Source: an uncultured Pelagibacteraceae bacterium
GTDB taxonomy: Bacteria > Pseudomonadota > Alphaproteobacteria > Pelagibacterales > Pelagibacteraceae
DNA: 48,180 nucleotides
Direction: 5' to 3'
Assembly: GCA_902634325.1 (NCBI GenBank)
Contig: CACPJP010000005.1
Span: 1 to 48,180, forward strand
In this document: positions 22,951-32,030 of the stretch, piece by piece
How the letters are laid out: each line of letters starts with the position of its first letter
Numbering within the stretch: position 1 is the stretch's first letter
Program-made: the position numbers and the translations under genes
The notes under the pieces: generated by a model
What the model was told of the DNA's origin: nothing
Databases searched by the model: none
Seen by the model: only the letters and a program-made list of their open reading frames with translations

Positions 22951-24267
22951 ATGGAATCTTTTTTTAAACTAAAGGAATTACGTACAACGGTCTCTAGGGA
23001 ACTAACGGCTTCGCTGACTACTTTCTTATTGACAGCCTATGTGATCTTCTTGAATCCCCTTATCCTAAGTGGAGAGTTCGCCGGCCCAGAAAAAGGGTTT
23101 TTTGACTTTAACTTTGTTTTCGTGGCCACAATTATTTCTGCGAGTGCCGCGTGCTTCGTTATGGGCTTGTTTGCTAATCAGCCCGTCGCGCTGGCCAGTG
23201 GTATGGGGCTAAATTCTTATTGTGCATTTTATATTTGTGCTCAACTTGGATTTACTCCTGAACAATGTTTGGGTGCGATTACGGTAAGTGGAGTGTTATT
23301 CGTATTTCTATCAGTCAGTCCAATTAGGAAATACTTAGTCAACGCAGTACCTATGTCACTCAAAAATGGGGTGGCTGCAGGGATTGGTGCTTTCCTCTTT
23401 GTGATCGGCCTGAGCATCATGCAGGTCATTAAGGACCATCCTGTAACATTAGTTCAGCTTGGAGATCTTACAAATCCGATTGTAATACTGGCGTGTATTG
23501 CATTAATTTTTATGGTTGTTTTACAAAAACTTGATTTAGGCTGGTTTAGTAGAGCTTCTATAATTTTGGGAATCATATTGTTTTCTGCGGTCGCTTGGAT
23601 TAGCGGTTTGGCTAAGTTCAACGGTGTATTCGGAACTGTTCCAGAAATGGGCTACTTCATGCAGTTTGATTTTTCAGCAATCATGACAGCTAGTGGGGCA
23701 ACAGCGGTATTTTCTTTGTTCTTTGTGGACGTCTTAGATACCAATTCGACTCTTACAGCAATTGCGAAAGAAACTGGAAAAATAGATAAGAAAGGCAATA
23801 TCAAAAATGTAGATCGTGCTCTTCTTGCAGATTCATTTGGCACAGTAGTTGGAGGAATTACCGGGACTAGTAACGTTACTAGCTACATTGAATCTGCGGG
23901 AGGCGTCTCTGTAGGAGGTCGCAGCGGACTCGTAGCAGTAGGTTGTGGAGTTTTATTCTTGCTATGTTTGTTTATTGCTCCTCTGGCGACTTCGATTCCT
24001 GCTCCGATTGACGGTGCCGCCTTGGTGATCATTTCAGCGATGTTTATGAAAAATCTGCGAGACCTAAATTGGAAGGATATAACTGAGTATCTGCCAGCCA
24101 CAATAGCTTGTTTGGCGATGCCATTGACCTATTCAATATCGGCCGGACTGGCGCTCGGATTTATTTCTTATGCGCTTATTAAATTATTTACAGGACAAGG
24201 AAACAAAGTTTCAGCAGCTGTATATATTATAGCTATTGCAAGCGTTGTTTACTTCGCCATTAAATAA
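22951..24267 (+). CDS. AzgA-type NCS2 purine permease
   Basis: 438 aa with about 12-14 membrane segments. ELTASLTTFLLTAYVIFLNP and ALASGMGLNSYCAF are the first conserved blocks of the AzgA (adenine/guanine/hypoxanthine) branch, and ATAVFSLFFVDVLDTNSTL and the GTSNVTSYIESAGGVSVGGR repeat-half follow. It moves purines into the cell with protons. The base composition is clearly higher in G+C than its neighbours (for example 31 of 60 at 23161-23220 against 19 of 60 at 21001-21060), suggesting recent transfer. RBS AAAGGA at 22941-22946. A strong terminator follows. Confidence 0.9.
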   Translation: MESFFKLKELRTTVSRELTASLTTFLLTAYVIFLNPLILSGEFAGPEKGFFDFNFVFVATIISASAACFVMGLFANQPVALASGMGLNSYCAFYICAQLGFTPEQCLGAITVSGVLFVFLSVSPIRKYLVNAVPMSLKNGVAAGIGAFLFVIGLSIMQVIKDHPVTLVQLGDLTNPIVILACIALIFMVVLQKLDLGWFSRASIILGIILFSAVAWISGLAKFNGVFGTVPEMGYFMQFDFSAIMTASGATAVFSLFFVDVLDTNSTLTAIAKETGKIDKKGNIKNVDRALLADSFGTVVGGITGTSNVTSYIESAGGVSVGGRSGLVAVGCGVLFLLCLFIAPLATSIPAPIDGAALVIISAMFMKNLRDLNWKDITEYLPATIACLAMPLTYSISAGLALGFISYALIKLFTGQGNKVSAAVYIIAIASVVYFAIK

Positions 24268-24280
24268 TAAAAAGTTATAG

Positions 24281-24320
24281 AACTAAAGGCTAGTTTAATT
24301 GCTAGCCTTTAGTTTTTTTT
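24281..24320 (+). terminator. Rho-independent terminator after the purine permease
   Basis: A 13-bp perfect stem AACTAAAGGCTAG / CTAGCCTTTAGTT (24281-24293 and 24302-24314) with an 8-nt loop, followed by a run of eight T. It is the clearest terminator in the window. The stem also overlaps the stop codon of the convergent phosphoribosyltransferase gene. Confidence 0.85.
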
Positions 24321-24848
24321 ATATTTTTTCTTTAGATCTGAAATTGAAATTAATTCAAATTCTTCGTAGTGGTACACAAGCCAGTCATTGGTAGACATTT
24401 TTTCAACCACGTAATCAGGTGTTACTTTGCTTGATGGTTTTTGATGTAAAACAGCTGTTTTAAAATTAATATTTTTGCCTTTGAAAGGTTCGTAGTTTAA
24501 TAAAAATTTTTTTGTAAATATTAAAGAGTTTCCCGAGTCAACTAGGTCATCACAGATCAGGATGGAATTTCCGTAGTCCTGTGTAGTAGATGAAATATCA
24601 CGTGAAAAAATTACTTCATTTTTTTGTTTATCAGACACCTTTCCTTTTTCTGCAATGTCATAACTCTCCACACCTAAGTATGATGAACGCACACGAAATA
24701 GCCTTGAAAGTATATCGCCTATCCTAAGCCCCCCCCTGGCTATAGATATAATATGACTGGGTTTAAAACCAGATTCGTCAACCATGATGGCTAATTTTTC
24801 TACTGATTCTAAATATTCTTTAGGTGAGATTCTTCGTTTTTCTGCCAT
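24309..24848 (-). CDS. Purine-type phosphoribosyltransferase
   Basis: 179 aa from the ATG of MAEKRRISPKEY (a seven-residue longer start at 24869 is less likely). IISIARGGLRIGDIL is a PRPP-binding loop and SILICDDLVDSGNSL is the diagnostic PRPP motif of type I phosphoribosyltransferases; the C-terminal WLVYHYEEFE is like the xanthine/hypoxanthine branch. It would convert an imported purine base to its nucleotide. It is convergent with the AzgA-type permease and shares its terminator, so together they look like a salvage pair. Confidence 0.8.
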   Translation of the reverse strand: MAEKRRISPKEYLESVEKLAIMVDESGFKPSHIISIARGGLRIGDILSRLFRVRSSYLGVESYDIAEKGKVSDKQKNEVIFSRDISSTTQDYGNSILICDDLVDSGNSLIFTKKFLLNYEPFKGKNINFKTAVLHQKPSSKVTPDYVVEKMSTNDWLVYHYEEFELISISDLKKKYKKN

Positions 24849-24896
24849 TACAATTTGATAGCATATCAATTAAAAAAATAAAGGAGAATAAAAAAA

Positions 24897-25196
24897 ATGA
24901 CAAAGGGATATTGGATAAGTTTGTATACAAAAATAAAATCGCCTGATAATCAAAAAAAATACGCTGAAACTGTAACTCCCATTATCAAGAGTTATGGTGG
25001 TGTACCTCTTGTAAGGGGAGGCAAAAGTAAAGTTTATTCGGGAGATAATTTTCCACGAACAGTGATTTGGGAATTTCCCAGCTTCGAAAAAGCAGTCGAA
25101 TGCCACAACTCAAAAGAATATCAAGCTGGTTGGGCAATAACCAAAGAAACTAGCGCAAGACACATGCAAATAGTTGAAGGGTTCAATATTGAATAG
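24897..25196 (+). CDS. DUF1330 family protein
   Basis: 99 aa. The DUF1330 dimeric alpha/beta-barrel pattern is shown by GYWISLYTKI, PIIKSYGGVPLVRGG, VIWEFPSFEKAVECHNS and EYQAGWAI. Family members are small cytoplasmic proteins without a firm function. The gene has an unusually good Shine-Dalgarno sequence AAGGAGA (24881-24887), suggesting higher expression than its neighbours. Confidence 0.85.
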   Translation: MTKGYWISLYTKIKSPDNQKKYAETVTPIIKSYGGVPLVRGGKSKVYSGDNFPRTVIWEFPSFEKAVECHNSKEYQAGWAITKETSARHMQIVEGFNIE

Positions 25197-25824
25197 GTGA
25201 ATTCTCAGGATCAATACTTCTCCAGAGGAACCAGGTCGCCATAGTACAATAGGGTGAAAATTTCTTTTGAAGTTGTATCGTAAATGATTTTGGTGGAAGA
25301 TATTTTTTTTTATAATTTATGCTAATTGCTCTCAACAAACCTATATCCAATGTATTTTTTTTGTAGTAGGTGGGCCAAATGTTTGGTCTATTATAAACGA
25401 ATCCCAAAATCATCATCGAAGTCCATACCCCAACCTGTCTCAAGCTAACTAAATAACTTATTGCTTCATCATCGCTCATAAATTTAATTCTTTTTGGGTC
25501 AAAAGATTTATCTAAAATTTTAGTGGCTAGGCTTTTTATACCAAGAGCTTTATTCCTGCTTAAACCACAACTTCTTAAATTAGATAAAGTAAGTTTAGAG
25601 ACTACTTTAGGATTGATTTTTCCACTGCACTTCTTTTCAAATCTTGAAAATATAGCATCCCCGCTTTTTGTACTGACCTGTTGGCTGCATATACTGCGCG
25701 TTAAAGAATAAAAAAAATTCGATCTTGTTGTTAAGTGACCTTTGTAGGTTCTTATGAGTTTGGCCATAACTCTGTCCCTTTTGGAAAGATATCTTTTCCC
25801 CTTATTCCACCACTTAGGCTTCAT
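25183..25824 (-). CDS. alkA: AlkA-type DNA-3-methyladenine glycosylase (HhH-GPD)
   Basis: 213 aa, lacking the extra N-terminal domain of E. coli AlkA. SICSQQVSTKSGDAI (44-58) is the entry of the HhH-GPD fold, the hairpin is LRQVGVWTS (128-136) and the catalytic aspartate is D160 in TLDIGLLRA. The enzyme flips out alkylated purines and breaks the glycosidic bond in base excision repair. It overlaps the DMT transporter gene upstream by 4 bp and DUF1330 by 14 bp at its 3' end. Confidence 0.85.
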   Translation of the reverse strand: MKPKWWNKGKRYLSKRDRVMAKLIRTYKGHLTTRSNFFYSLTRSICSQQVSTKSGDAIFSRFEKKCSGKINPKVVSKLTLSNLRSCGLSRNKALGIKSLATKILDKSFDPKRIKFMSDDEAISYLVSLRQVGVWTSMMILGFVYNRPNIWPTYYKKNTLDIGLLRAISINYKKKYLPPKSFTIQLQKKFSPYCTMATWFLWRSIDPENSPIQY

Positions 25825-26723
25825 ACTCTTGGTGCCACAACTTGTTTTTTGAGTGTTGCTTCTCTTCTAAAGATTATAAATGAACTTATAACAATTAGGC
25901 CAGCACCAAATAAAGTCATTGTTTTTGGTACTTCGCTGAAAATTAAATAACCTGCCACAACCGCAACTACTAAAGATAAATATTTAATAGGAGAAACAAG
26001 ACTTGCATCTGCCAGTCTATAACTTTGTGTAAGCAGTAAGTTTGCTACACCTCCGGATAAACCAAGTATCGCAAATAAAAGAGCCTCGTAAGGTGTCGGC
26101 CAAATCCAACCATTTACAATAGTGCTAAGACCAACCAACAGGGCTAACAGAGAAAAATAGAATGCTATTAAATAATTCGGTTCAGTTTTTGACAAACTTC
26201 TTATGCTTATTGCCACGTTTGCAAAACCCAGTGAAAATATAATTGGAAAGATATAATAAAGGTTCATCTCTTGAAAAGCAGGACGAACTATAAATAACAT
26301 TCCTATAAAACCGATTAGAACAGCAGACCATCTTCTTATACCGACTTTTTCTGAAAGAAAAATTACAGACATTATTGTTACAAATAAAGGCCCGGTAAAG
26401 GTTAAACTGATTACTGAAGCCAAAGGCAAATTTCTTAAAGCAATAAATAAAGCAATAATGCTTATAGTTCCGCTTACAGCTCTGAAGGCATGAAGCATCG
26501 GTCTTTTGGTTTTATAGAAGGTAAAAATTTTATCTCTAGGTATTAAAAAGAAGATCGGTATCATCCCAAAAAAAAATCTCATAAATAAAACTTGCCCAAA
26601 TGGAACGTCATCTAAGTATTTAACTATTAAATCCATGCTGCTGAAGCAGATAACAGATCCAATCATGTATAAAACCGCTTTTTGAGGTTTTGTGAGCAAA
26701 TTTACCGCCTTTAAATTAATCAA
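25821..26723 (-). CDS. DMT/EamA superfamily transporter
   Basis: 300 aa with ten predicted membrane segments arranged as two EamA repeats: the first around SVICFSSMDLIVKYL to LFIVRP, the second around IIFSLGFANVAISI to SSFIIFRRE. Conserved motifs include LPLASVISLTFTGPLFV and LADASLVSPIKYLSLV. Members export or import amino acids, nucleotide-sugars or SAM; this one is closest in feel to the SAM/riboflavin-type RhaT-like permeases but the substrate cannot be named. It diverges from msrA across 25 bp. Confidence 0.85.
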   Translation of the reverse strand: MINLKAVNLLTKPQKAVLYMIGSVICFSSMDLIVKYLDDVPFGQVLFMRFFFGMIPIFFLIPRDKIFTFYKTKRPMLHAFRAVSGTISIIALFIALRNLPLASVISLTFTGPLFVTIMSVIFLSEKVGIRRWSAVLIGFIGMLFIVRPAFQEMNLYYIFPIIFSLGFANVAISIRSLSKTEPNYLIAFYFSLLALLVGLSTIVNGWIWPTPYEALLFAILGLSGGVANLLLTQSYRLADASLVSPIKYLSLVVAVVAGYLIFSEVPKTMTLFGAGLIVISSFIIFRREATLKKQVVAPRV

Positions 26724-26748
26724 GTATCATAATAAAATTTAAATTAAT

Positions 26749-27198
26749 ATGAAAACTTTAGTTTGCGGAATTGGGTGTTTTTGGATTGAAAATAGATTTA
26801 AAAATCTAGATGGTGTAATATCAACAGAAGTAGGCTACTGCGGCGGAAAAACTAGTGAGACAAACTATGAGAAAGTTTGTAGTGGAGTTTGCGATTCCGC
26901 AGAGGTTGTAAAAATTAATTTTGATGAAAAAAAATTAAGCTACGAAGACTTGTTAAGGTTTGTTTTTTCGATCCACGATCCAACAACCCTTAATAGACAA
27001 GGTGTTGATATAGGCAGACAATATCGTAGTGAAATTTTCTATTCTGATGACGAACAAAGAAAAAGTGCTGAAAAAATCAGAGATGAGATAAATAAAAAAC
27101 TTAATGGTAAAGTTGTTACTAAAATTTCAAAAGTATCGAATTACAAAAAAGCAGAGAAAATACATCAAAAATATTATGACAAAAAAGCTTACATATGA
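26749..27198 (+). CDS. msrA: Peptide methionine-S-sulfoxide reductase
   Basis: 149 aa. GIGCFWIENRF contains the catalytic C10 in the GCFW motif; GYCGG and HDPTTLNRQGVDIGRQYRS are the other MsrA signatures. It reduces methionine-S-sulfoxide in proteins using thioredoxin. The usual GCFWG reads GCFWI here. The stop overlaps the sulfurtransferase start by 4 bp, so both are co-transcribed and both depend on thiol chemistry. Confidence 0.95.
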   Translation: MKTLVCGIGCFWIENRFKNLDGVISTEVGYCGGKTSETNYEKVCSGVCDSAEVVKINFDEKKLSYEDLLRFVFSIHDPTTLNRQGVDIGRQYRSEIFYSDDEQRKSAEKIRDEINKKLNGKVVTKISKVSNYKKAEKIHQKYYDKKAYI

Positions 27199-28034
27199 AT
27201 TTAGTGAATACTGATTGGCTTGAAAAAAATTTAAATAAAGTAAAAATATTTGATGCTAGTTGGCATATGCCTTCCACAAAACGTAACGCTAAAAAAGAGT
27301 ATGATGAAAAACATATTAAGGGCGCCATGTTTTGGGACGTTAACGAACATAGTGACAAGGACTCGCCTTTCCCTCATATGATGAGCAACTCGGACTATTG
27401 GACGCGAATGCTTTGGTCTTTTGGAATTCAAAATGATGATCACATTATTGTTTATGATCACAGCGATGTATATAGCTCATGCAGATTATGGTTTGCTTTA
27501 AAATATTTTGGTCATCAAAAAGTTTCTGTTTTGGATGGAGGTATGAAAAAGTGGTTAAAGGAAAATAGACCTACTAGCAAGGAAGTGAATGAGGATTTTG
27601 GAAAATTTAGTAAAATAGAAAAATTAAACCCTAAAAGTAGATACAAAGTGAATGAAAACGCTGGGTGGATTAAAAATAAAAAAGAAATCGATGAAAATAT
27701 AAAAACCCTTTCTTTTCAAACTGTTGATGCTAGAAGTCGTGAACGTTTTGAAGGAAAGGCAGATGAGCCTCGTCCCGGATTAAAAAGGGGCTGCATCACA
27801 GGCTCAAGAAACATTCCTTTTAAAGATTGTATCGATTCTGAATCAAACACTTTTAAGAAAAAATCTGAATTAATTAAGATTTTTAATCAAAATAATGTAG
27901 ACCCATCTAAGCCCATCGTTTTTACTTGCGGTTCTGGAATAACAGCTTGCGTTTTAGGTGTGGTATATTCTTTGATAAGTGGTAAAAATGCTGTGATTTA
28001 TGATGGTTCTTGGTCTGAATATGGAGAGAAATGA
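27195..28034 (+). CDS. sseA: Two-domain thiosulfate/3-mercaptopyruvate sulfurtransferase
   Basis: 279 aa, two rhodanese domains. The N-terminal inactive domain begins LVNTDWLEKNLNKVKIFDASW; the C-terminal active domain has DARSRERFEG and the catalytic C239 in the loop FTCGSGITACVLG (the loop CGSGITA is typical of mercaptopyruvate sulfurtransferases). It transfers sulfur from mercaptopyruvate or thiosulfate to acceptors. It overlaps msrA and the periplasmic adaptor gene by 4 bp on either side. Confidence 0.92.
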   Translation: MNLVNTDWLEKNLNKVKIFDASWHMPSTKRNAKKEYDEKHIKGAMFWDVNEHSDKDSPFPHMMSNSDYWTRMLWSFGIQNDDHIIVYDHSDVYSSCRLWFALKYFGHQKVSVLDGGMKKWLKENRPTSKEVNEDFGKFSKIEKLNPKSRYKVNENAGWIKNKKEIDENIKTLSFQTVDARSRERFEGKADEPRPGLKRGCITGSRNIPFKDCIDSESNTFKKKSELIKIFNQNNVDPSKPIVFTCGSGITACVLGVVYSLISGKNAVIYDGSWSEYGEK

Positions 28035-28897
28035 AAAGATCTAAGAAAGTAACTATAGGAATTATAATATTCTTTATCATCGTTGCGACTGTAATTGGTG
28101 GCAGAACAGCGATGGGTATTTATTTTAAAAAAAAATTTGGTAAACGTCCTCCTCCGGGAGTTGTAGTAGAAATAGTCTCTGAAAAAGAATTCAGTCAAAC
28201 TATCGAGAGTTATTGTACTGCTTTAAGTAGCAAAACTACTTCTTTTAAAATTAAAAAAAGCGATTTATTGGAGCCAATAAAATTACAAAAAAAAGTTAAA
28301 AAAGGTGGTGTAATTGCTAAACTACAAAATAAAACCATAACAGCACCCTTCACAGGAAGAATTGGTACTCGTGGCATAAGTTCTTCTATTTTAGGCACTG
28401 ACTCCATAATAGTAACTTTGGATGATGCTAATAGAATACTTTGTGATCTGCAGATTCCTGAGGTGTTTGCTGCCGTTTTAAAAAAAGGCTTAAAAGTTAA
28501 TGCAAAATTTTTAGCTTATAAAAACAAATCATATGATGGAATAATTGTTTCTCATGCATCAAGGATAGATGCACAAACACGTAGTATTTTAGCTAGAGCA
28601 CAAATAAATAATGAAAACCTTGAGATACTTCCTGGTTCTTTGCTCGATATTGAAGTGTTTTACAATGATAACGAAGCACTTTCTGTGGCAGACACAAGTA
28701 TCATTTTTGAAGATGAAAAGAAGTTTGTTTATAAAATTTTAGACAATAATAAAATTCAAAAGACAGAAGTTGTAACTGGAATAAGAAAAGATGGAAATCT
28801 TCAAATTTTAGAAGGTTTAAACGCTGATGATCGTATAGTTAAAGAAGGGCTATCCAGACTTAGCGAGGGAATGCTTGTTAGACCTATAGTAAAATAA
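28031..28897 (+). CDS. RND efflux periplasmic adaptor lacking the alpha-hairpin
   Basis: 288 aa, short for a membrane fusion protein (usually 350-400). An N-terminal membrane anchor (about residues 8-28) is followed by the two halves of the lipoyl domain, beta-barrel (CDLQIPEVFAAVLKKGLKV) and membrane-proximal domain (SIIFEDEKKFVYKI). The two lipoyl halves are joined directly, KKGGVIAKLQNKTITAPFTG, where other adaptors have a 60-120-residue coiled-coil hairpin that docks onto TolC. The gene is 1 bp from the RND pump gene. No outer membrane channel gene is nearby. Confidence 0.85.
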   Translation: MKRSKKVTIGIIIFFIIVATVIGGRTAMGIYFKKKFGKRPPPGVVVEIVSEKEFSQTIESYCTALSSKTTSFKIKKSDLLEPIKLQKKVKKGGVIAKLQNKTITAPFTGRIGTRGISSSILGTDSIIVTLDDANRILCDLQIPEVFAAVLKKGLKVNAKFLAYKNKSYDGIIVSHASRIDAQTRSILARAQINNENLEILPGSLLDIEVFYNDNEALSVADTSIIFEDEKKFVYKILDNNKIQKTEVVTGIRKDGNLQILEGLNADDRIVKEGLSRLSEGMLVRPIVK

Positions 28898-28898
28898 A

Positions 28899-31800
28899 AT
28901 GCATAATTTTTGTCTCCTTAATATAAAAAGACCAGTTTTAAGTTTTGTTTTTTCTTTATTACTTGTGGTTTTTGGTCTTTATACATTTTTTGAACTTAGT
29001 ACTAGGGAGTTACCAAAAAATCTTCAACCGCCTGAGGTGGTCATTTCAACTAAATACACGGGTGCAAGCCCTTCCATAATCGCATCTGAAATATCTGAAA
29101 AAATTGAGCTCGCGGTGGGCGGCGCAGAAGGAATAAAATCGATCGATACATTGTCAGAAATTGGAAGAAGTACTATAAAAATTGAGTTTTTTACCAACAT
29201 TGATGTGGATGACGCTGCAAACGATATTAGAGAAAGAATAGCTAGAATTGTAGATAACTTACCTGAAGACAGTAAAGCTCCTGAAATTAGAAAAGCTTCC
29301 GCTTCATTTTCTACTAGTATGTGGCTTTCTGTAAGCAGCACGTCATGGACTTCACTCGATATTGGTGCTTATGTAAAAACAACTTTAGTTGATGCTTTCA
29401 GTTCTGTGAACGGCACGGGTCGCGTTATTATAGGCGGAATAAACGAAAAGGCTGTGAGAGTTTATCTTAATCCAATCAAGCTGAGTGCAAATGATTTGGA
29501 TATTAGAGAAGTAGAAAGTTCCATCAGAAAAAATAATGTTGCGGTACCAGCAGGAACAATCGAGGCTAGCAATGTAGATCTTACACTTGATCTTGAAAAA
29601 ACCTATACAGACATTAATTCTATTAAAAAACTACCGATAAAAAAAATTAAAGGAAAAATTATAACTTTAGGAGATTTGGGAGAAATTAAGTATGGCCCGG
29701 TATCGGAAAAAACTTTATTCAAAGCACAGAGTCCGGATGCATTAAACGAAAATACCGTTGGAATAGGTATCTATGCAAGAACAAACGAAAGTACCGTTAC
29801 TCTTTCAAATAATATAAGAAAAAAAATTGAAGAAGTACAAAGAACGCTCCCTGATGGTCTTAAATTGTCAGTAAGTTTCGATAGAGCAACCTATATTAAA
29901 GAAGCCATTCAAATGTGTTACCAGTCAATAATTTTAGCTTTGGCTTTAGTTGTGGGAATCATTTATCTTTTTTTAGGAAACACAAGGGCTACGATTGTTC
30001 CAGCTGTAACGCTGCCTGTTAGTTTGATTGGTGCTTGCCTTGGTTTGTGGATTTTTGGCCTTACTATTAATGTATTTACCCTGCTTGCTATCATATTAAG
30101 CGTGGCCATTGTTACCGACGATAGTGTTGTTATGACGGAGTCGATCTATCATAGAATAGAACAAGGAGATTCTCCGCTTTCAGCGGCAGCTACTGGATCT
30201 AAAAATGTTATTTTTGCAATTCTATCTACTAGCATTATACTTTTAGCAACTTTTGCCCCTCTATTATTTATTGGAGGAATTAGCGGAACTTTATTCAGAG
30301 AAATGGCAATAACACTTTCAATTACAATTGTCATTAGTACTTTTACAGCTCTTTCTATAGCTCCAATGTTGGGATCAAAATTATTGAACAAACAAAAATC
30401 TAAATCAAAGATAGTTTTAAAATTTGAAAGATTGTTTGATTCTTTTGGGCACTTTTATTCTGAAACTTTAAATTATTGGATAAAAAAACCCAAAACCATA
30501 GTTTGGTTTATGATTTTTGTAGTTGCCCTTGCTACCCTTCTTTTTAAATTTACTCCTAAAACTTTACTGGAAAGAGATCCAGATAGAGGGGTTTATTTGG
30601 TTTTTGGAAAAACTGATGAATCTTCTTCTTTTGAATATACGGTTGATAAAGCTGAAAAAGTTGAAAAAAGATTATTGCCACTTTTACAAGACGAGAAAGA
30701 ACCTTATCAAAAACTAATTATGAGGGTTCCTGGATTCGGTAGATCTTCACAATCATATAATAGCTTTATAATAATAGCCTTATTAGACAACTGGAAAGAC
30801 AGAAAAGATAGTGCGCAAAAAATTGTTAGGAAGGCTATAGGAAAAATTGTTACCGTTCCAGGTACAATGGCCTTTCCCCTCACGCCGAATTCTGTTCGTG
30901 TAAGTAATTATCAAAAACCAGTTGTGGTAACTATGACGGGACCTTCCTATGAGAGTTTATACAAATGGCAAAATTCTGTAATGACAGAATTAAGAAAGAA
31001 CAGAGGTTTGGCTGATATAACTTCTGATTATTCTAAAAATAAACCAGAAGTTCAGCTGGTAATAGATGAAAATAAAGCAAAAGACCTAGGTCTTTCTACT
31101 CAAGCAATTGGAAAATCTATAGAAACTTTATTCTCAGGAAAAAGTGTAACAACCCTTAATGAAGATGGAAAAGAATATCCTATAATTTTACAAGCAGATA
31201 TTAAGGACAGAAGAAAAACTGAAAGTCTAAGCAAGATATTTGTACGTTCTGAAACTACAGGTAAGTTAATATCTTTAGCCAATGTAGTTAGTTTTGAGGA
31301 GAGAGGTTCTGCAAAACTACTAACACGCTACCAAAGGTCTAAATCAGTAACCCTTACTGCGCGATTAGTAGGTGGATATACTTTAAATGAAGCGCTAAAT
31401 TTTATTGAAAAAACAATTGATAATGAGGCACCTACAGCTGGAATTTTTTATAAAGGAAAATCTCTAGATTTGAAAGAGTCCTCAAGTGAGTTAATGGTAA
31501 TTTTTGCTTTGGCCTTAGTAAGTGCCTATCTAGTAATGGCTGGTACTTTCAATGCTTGGCGACAGCCTTTTGTAGTTATGTTGACAGTGCCTTTGGCAGC
31601 TTTAGGAGGTTTAATTTTTATTCTTTTATTCAACAGTACAATAAATATCTTTTCTCAAATTGCTTTGGTTGTACTGATTGGTATTGCTACTAAAAATAGT
31701 ATTTTGATAGTTGATTGGGCAAACCAACTTAGGGTTAAAGGAAAGAGTGTTGAAAATGCTATAGTTGAGTCTTGTATGAGAAGGTTTAGACCAATCATGA

Positions 31801-32030
31801 TGACAAGTTTATCTACGCTTATTGCAATGGTTCCTCTAATAGTTGGAAACATTGGTCCAGGAGCTGGTGAAGGAATAAGATTAGCTGTTGGCGCGACAAT
31901 TTTTGGTGGGATGCTAATTAGTACTTTTCTAACTCTATTTACCACTCCAGTGTTTTATTTACTACTTTGTAAAAACTCTAAAAGAATGGATGAAGTCGAT
32001 ATTCAATTAAGTAAAGAGTTTAGTAAATAA
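28899..32030 (+). CDS. RND family inner-membrane efflux pump
   Basis: 1043 aa, standard length for AcrB/HAE1-type pumps with twelve membrane segments and two large periplasmic loops. N-terminal block LLNIKRPVLSFVFSLLLVVFG, TM4 proton-relay aspartates in VTDDSVVMTES (canonical VDDAIVVVE), and the repeat-half blocks PAVTLPVSLIGACLG and VMLTVPLAALGG are visible. It exports hydrophobic compounds with proton antiport together with the adaptor upstream. Its stop overlaps the convergent transglycosylase gene by 11 bp. Confidence 0.93.
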   Translation: MHNFCLLNIKRPVLSFVFSLLLVVFGLYTFFELSTRELPKNLQPPEVVISTKYTGASPSIIASEISEKIELAVGGAEGIKSIDTLSEIGRSTIKIEFFTNIDVDDAANDIRERIARIVDNLPEDSKAPEIRKASASFSTSMWLSVSSTSWTSLDIGAYVKTTLVDAFSSVNGTGRVIIGGINEKAVRVYLNPIKLSANDLDIREVESSIRKNNVAVPAGTIEASNVDLTLDLEKTYTDINSIKKLPIKKIKGKIITLGDLGEIKYGPVSEKTLFKAQSPDALNENTVGIGIYARTNESTVTLSNNIRKKIEEVQRTLPDGLKLSVSFDRATYIKEAIQMCYQSIILALALVVGIIYLFLGNTRATIVPAVTLPVSLIGACLGLWIFGLTINVFTLLAIILSVAIVTDDSVVMTESIYHRIEQGDSPLSAAATGSKNVIFAILSTSIILLATFAPLLFIGGISGTLFREMAITLSITIVISTFTALSIAPMLGSKLLNKQKSKSKIVLKFERLFDSFGHFYSETLNYWIKKPKTIVWFMIFVVALATLLFKFTPKTLLERDPDRGVYLVFGKTDESSSFEYTVDKAEKVEKRLLPLLQDEKEPYQKLIMRVPGFGRSSQSYNSFIIIALLDNWKDRKDSAQKIVRKAIGKIVTVPGTMAFPLTPNSVRVSNYQKPVVVTMTGPSYESLYKWQNSVMTELRKNRGLADITSDYSKNKPEVQLVIDENKAKDLGLSTQAIGKSIETLFSGKSVTTLNEDGKEYPIILQADIKDRRKTESLSKIFVRSETTGKLISLANVVSFEERGSAKLLTRYQRSKSVTLTARLVGGYTLNEALNFIEKTIDNEAPTAGIFYKGKSLDLKESSSELMVIFALALVSAYLVMAGTFNAWRQPFVVMLTVPLAALGGLIFILLFNSTINIFSQIALVVLIGIATKNSILIVDWANQLRVKGKSVENAIVESCMRRFRPIMMTSLSTLIAMVPLIVGNIGPGAGEGIRLAVGATIFGGMLISTFLTLFTTPVFYLLLCKNSKRMDEVDIQLSKEFSK

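Noticed and set aside
29024-29341. 105-aa antisense frame in the RND pump gene
   Set aside because: No start signal, no family resemblance, and the plus-strand frame is a clear RND pump.
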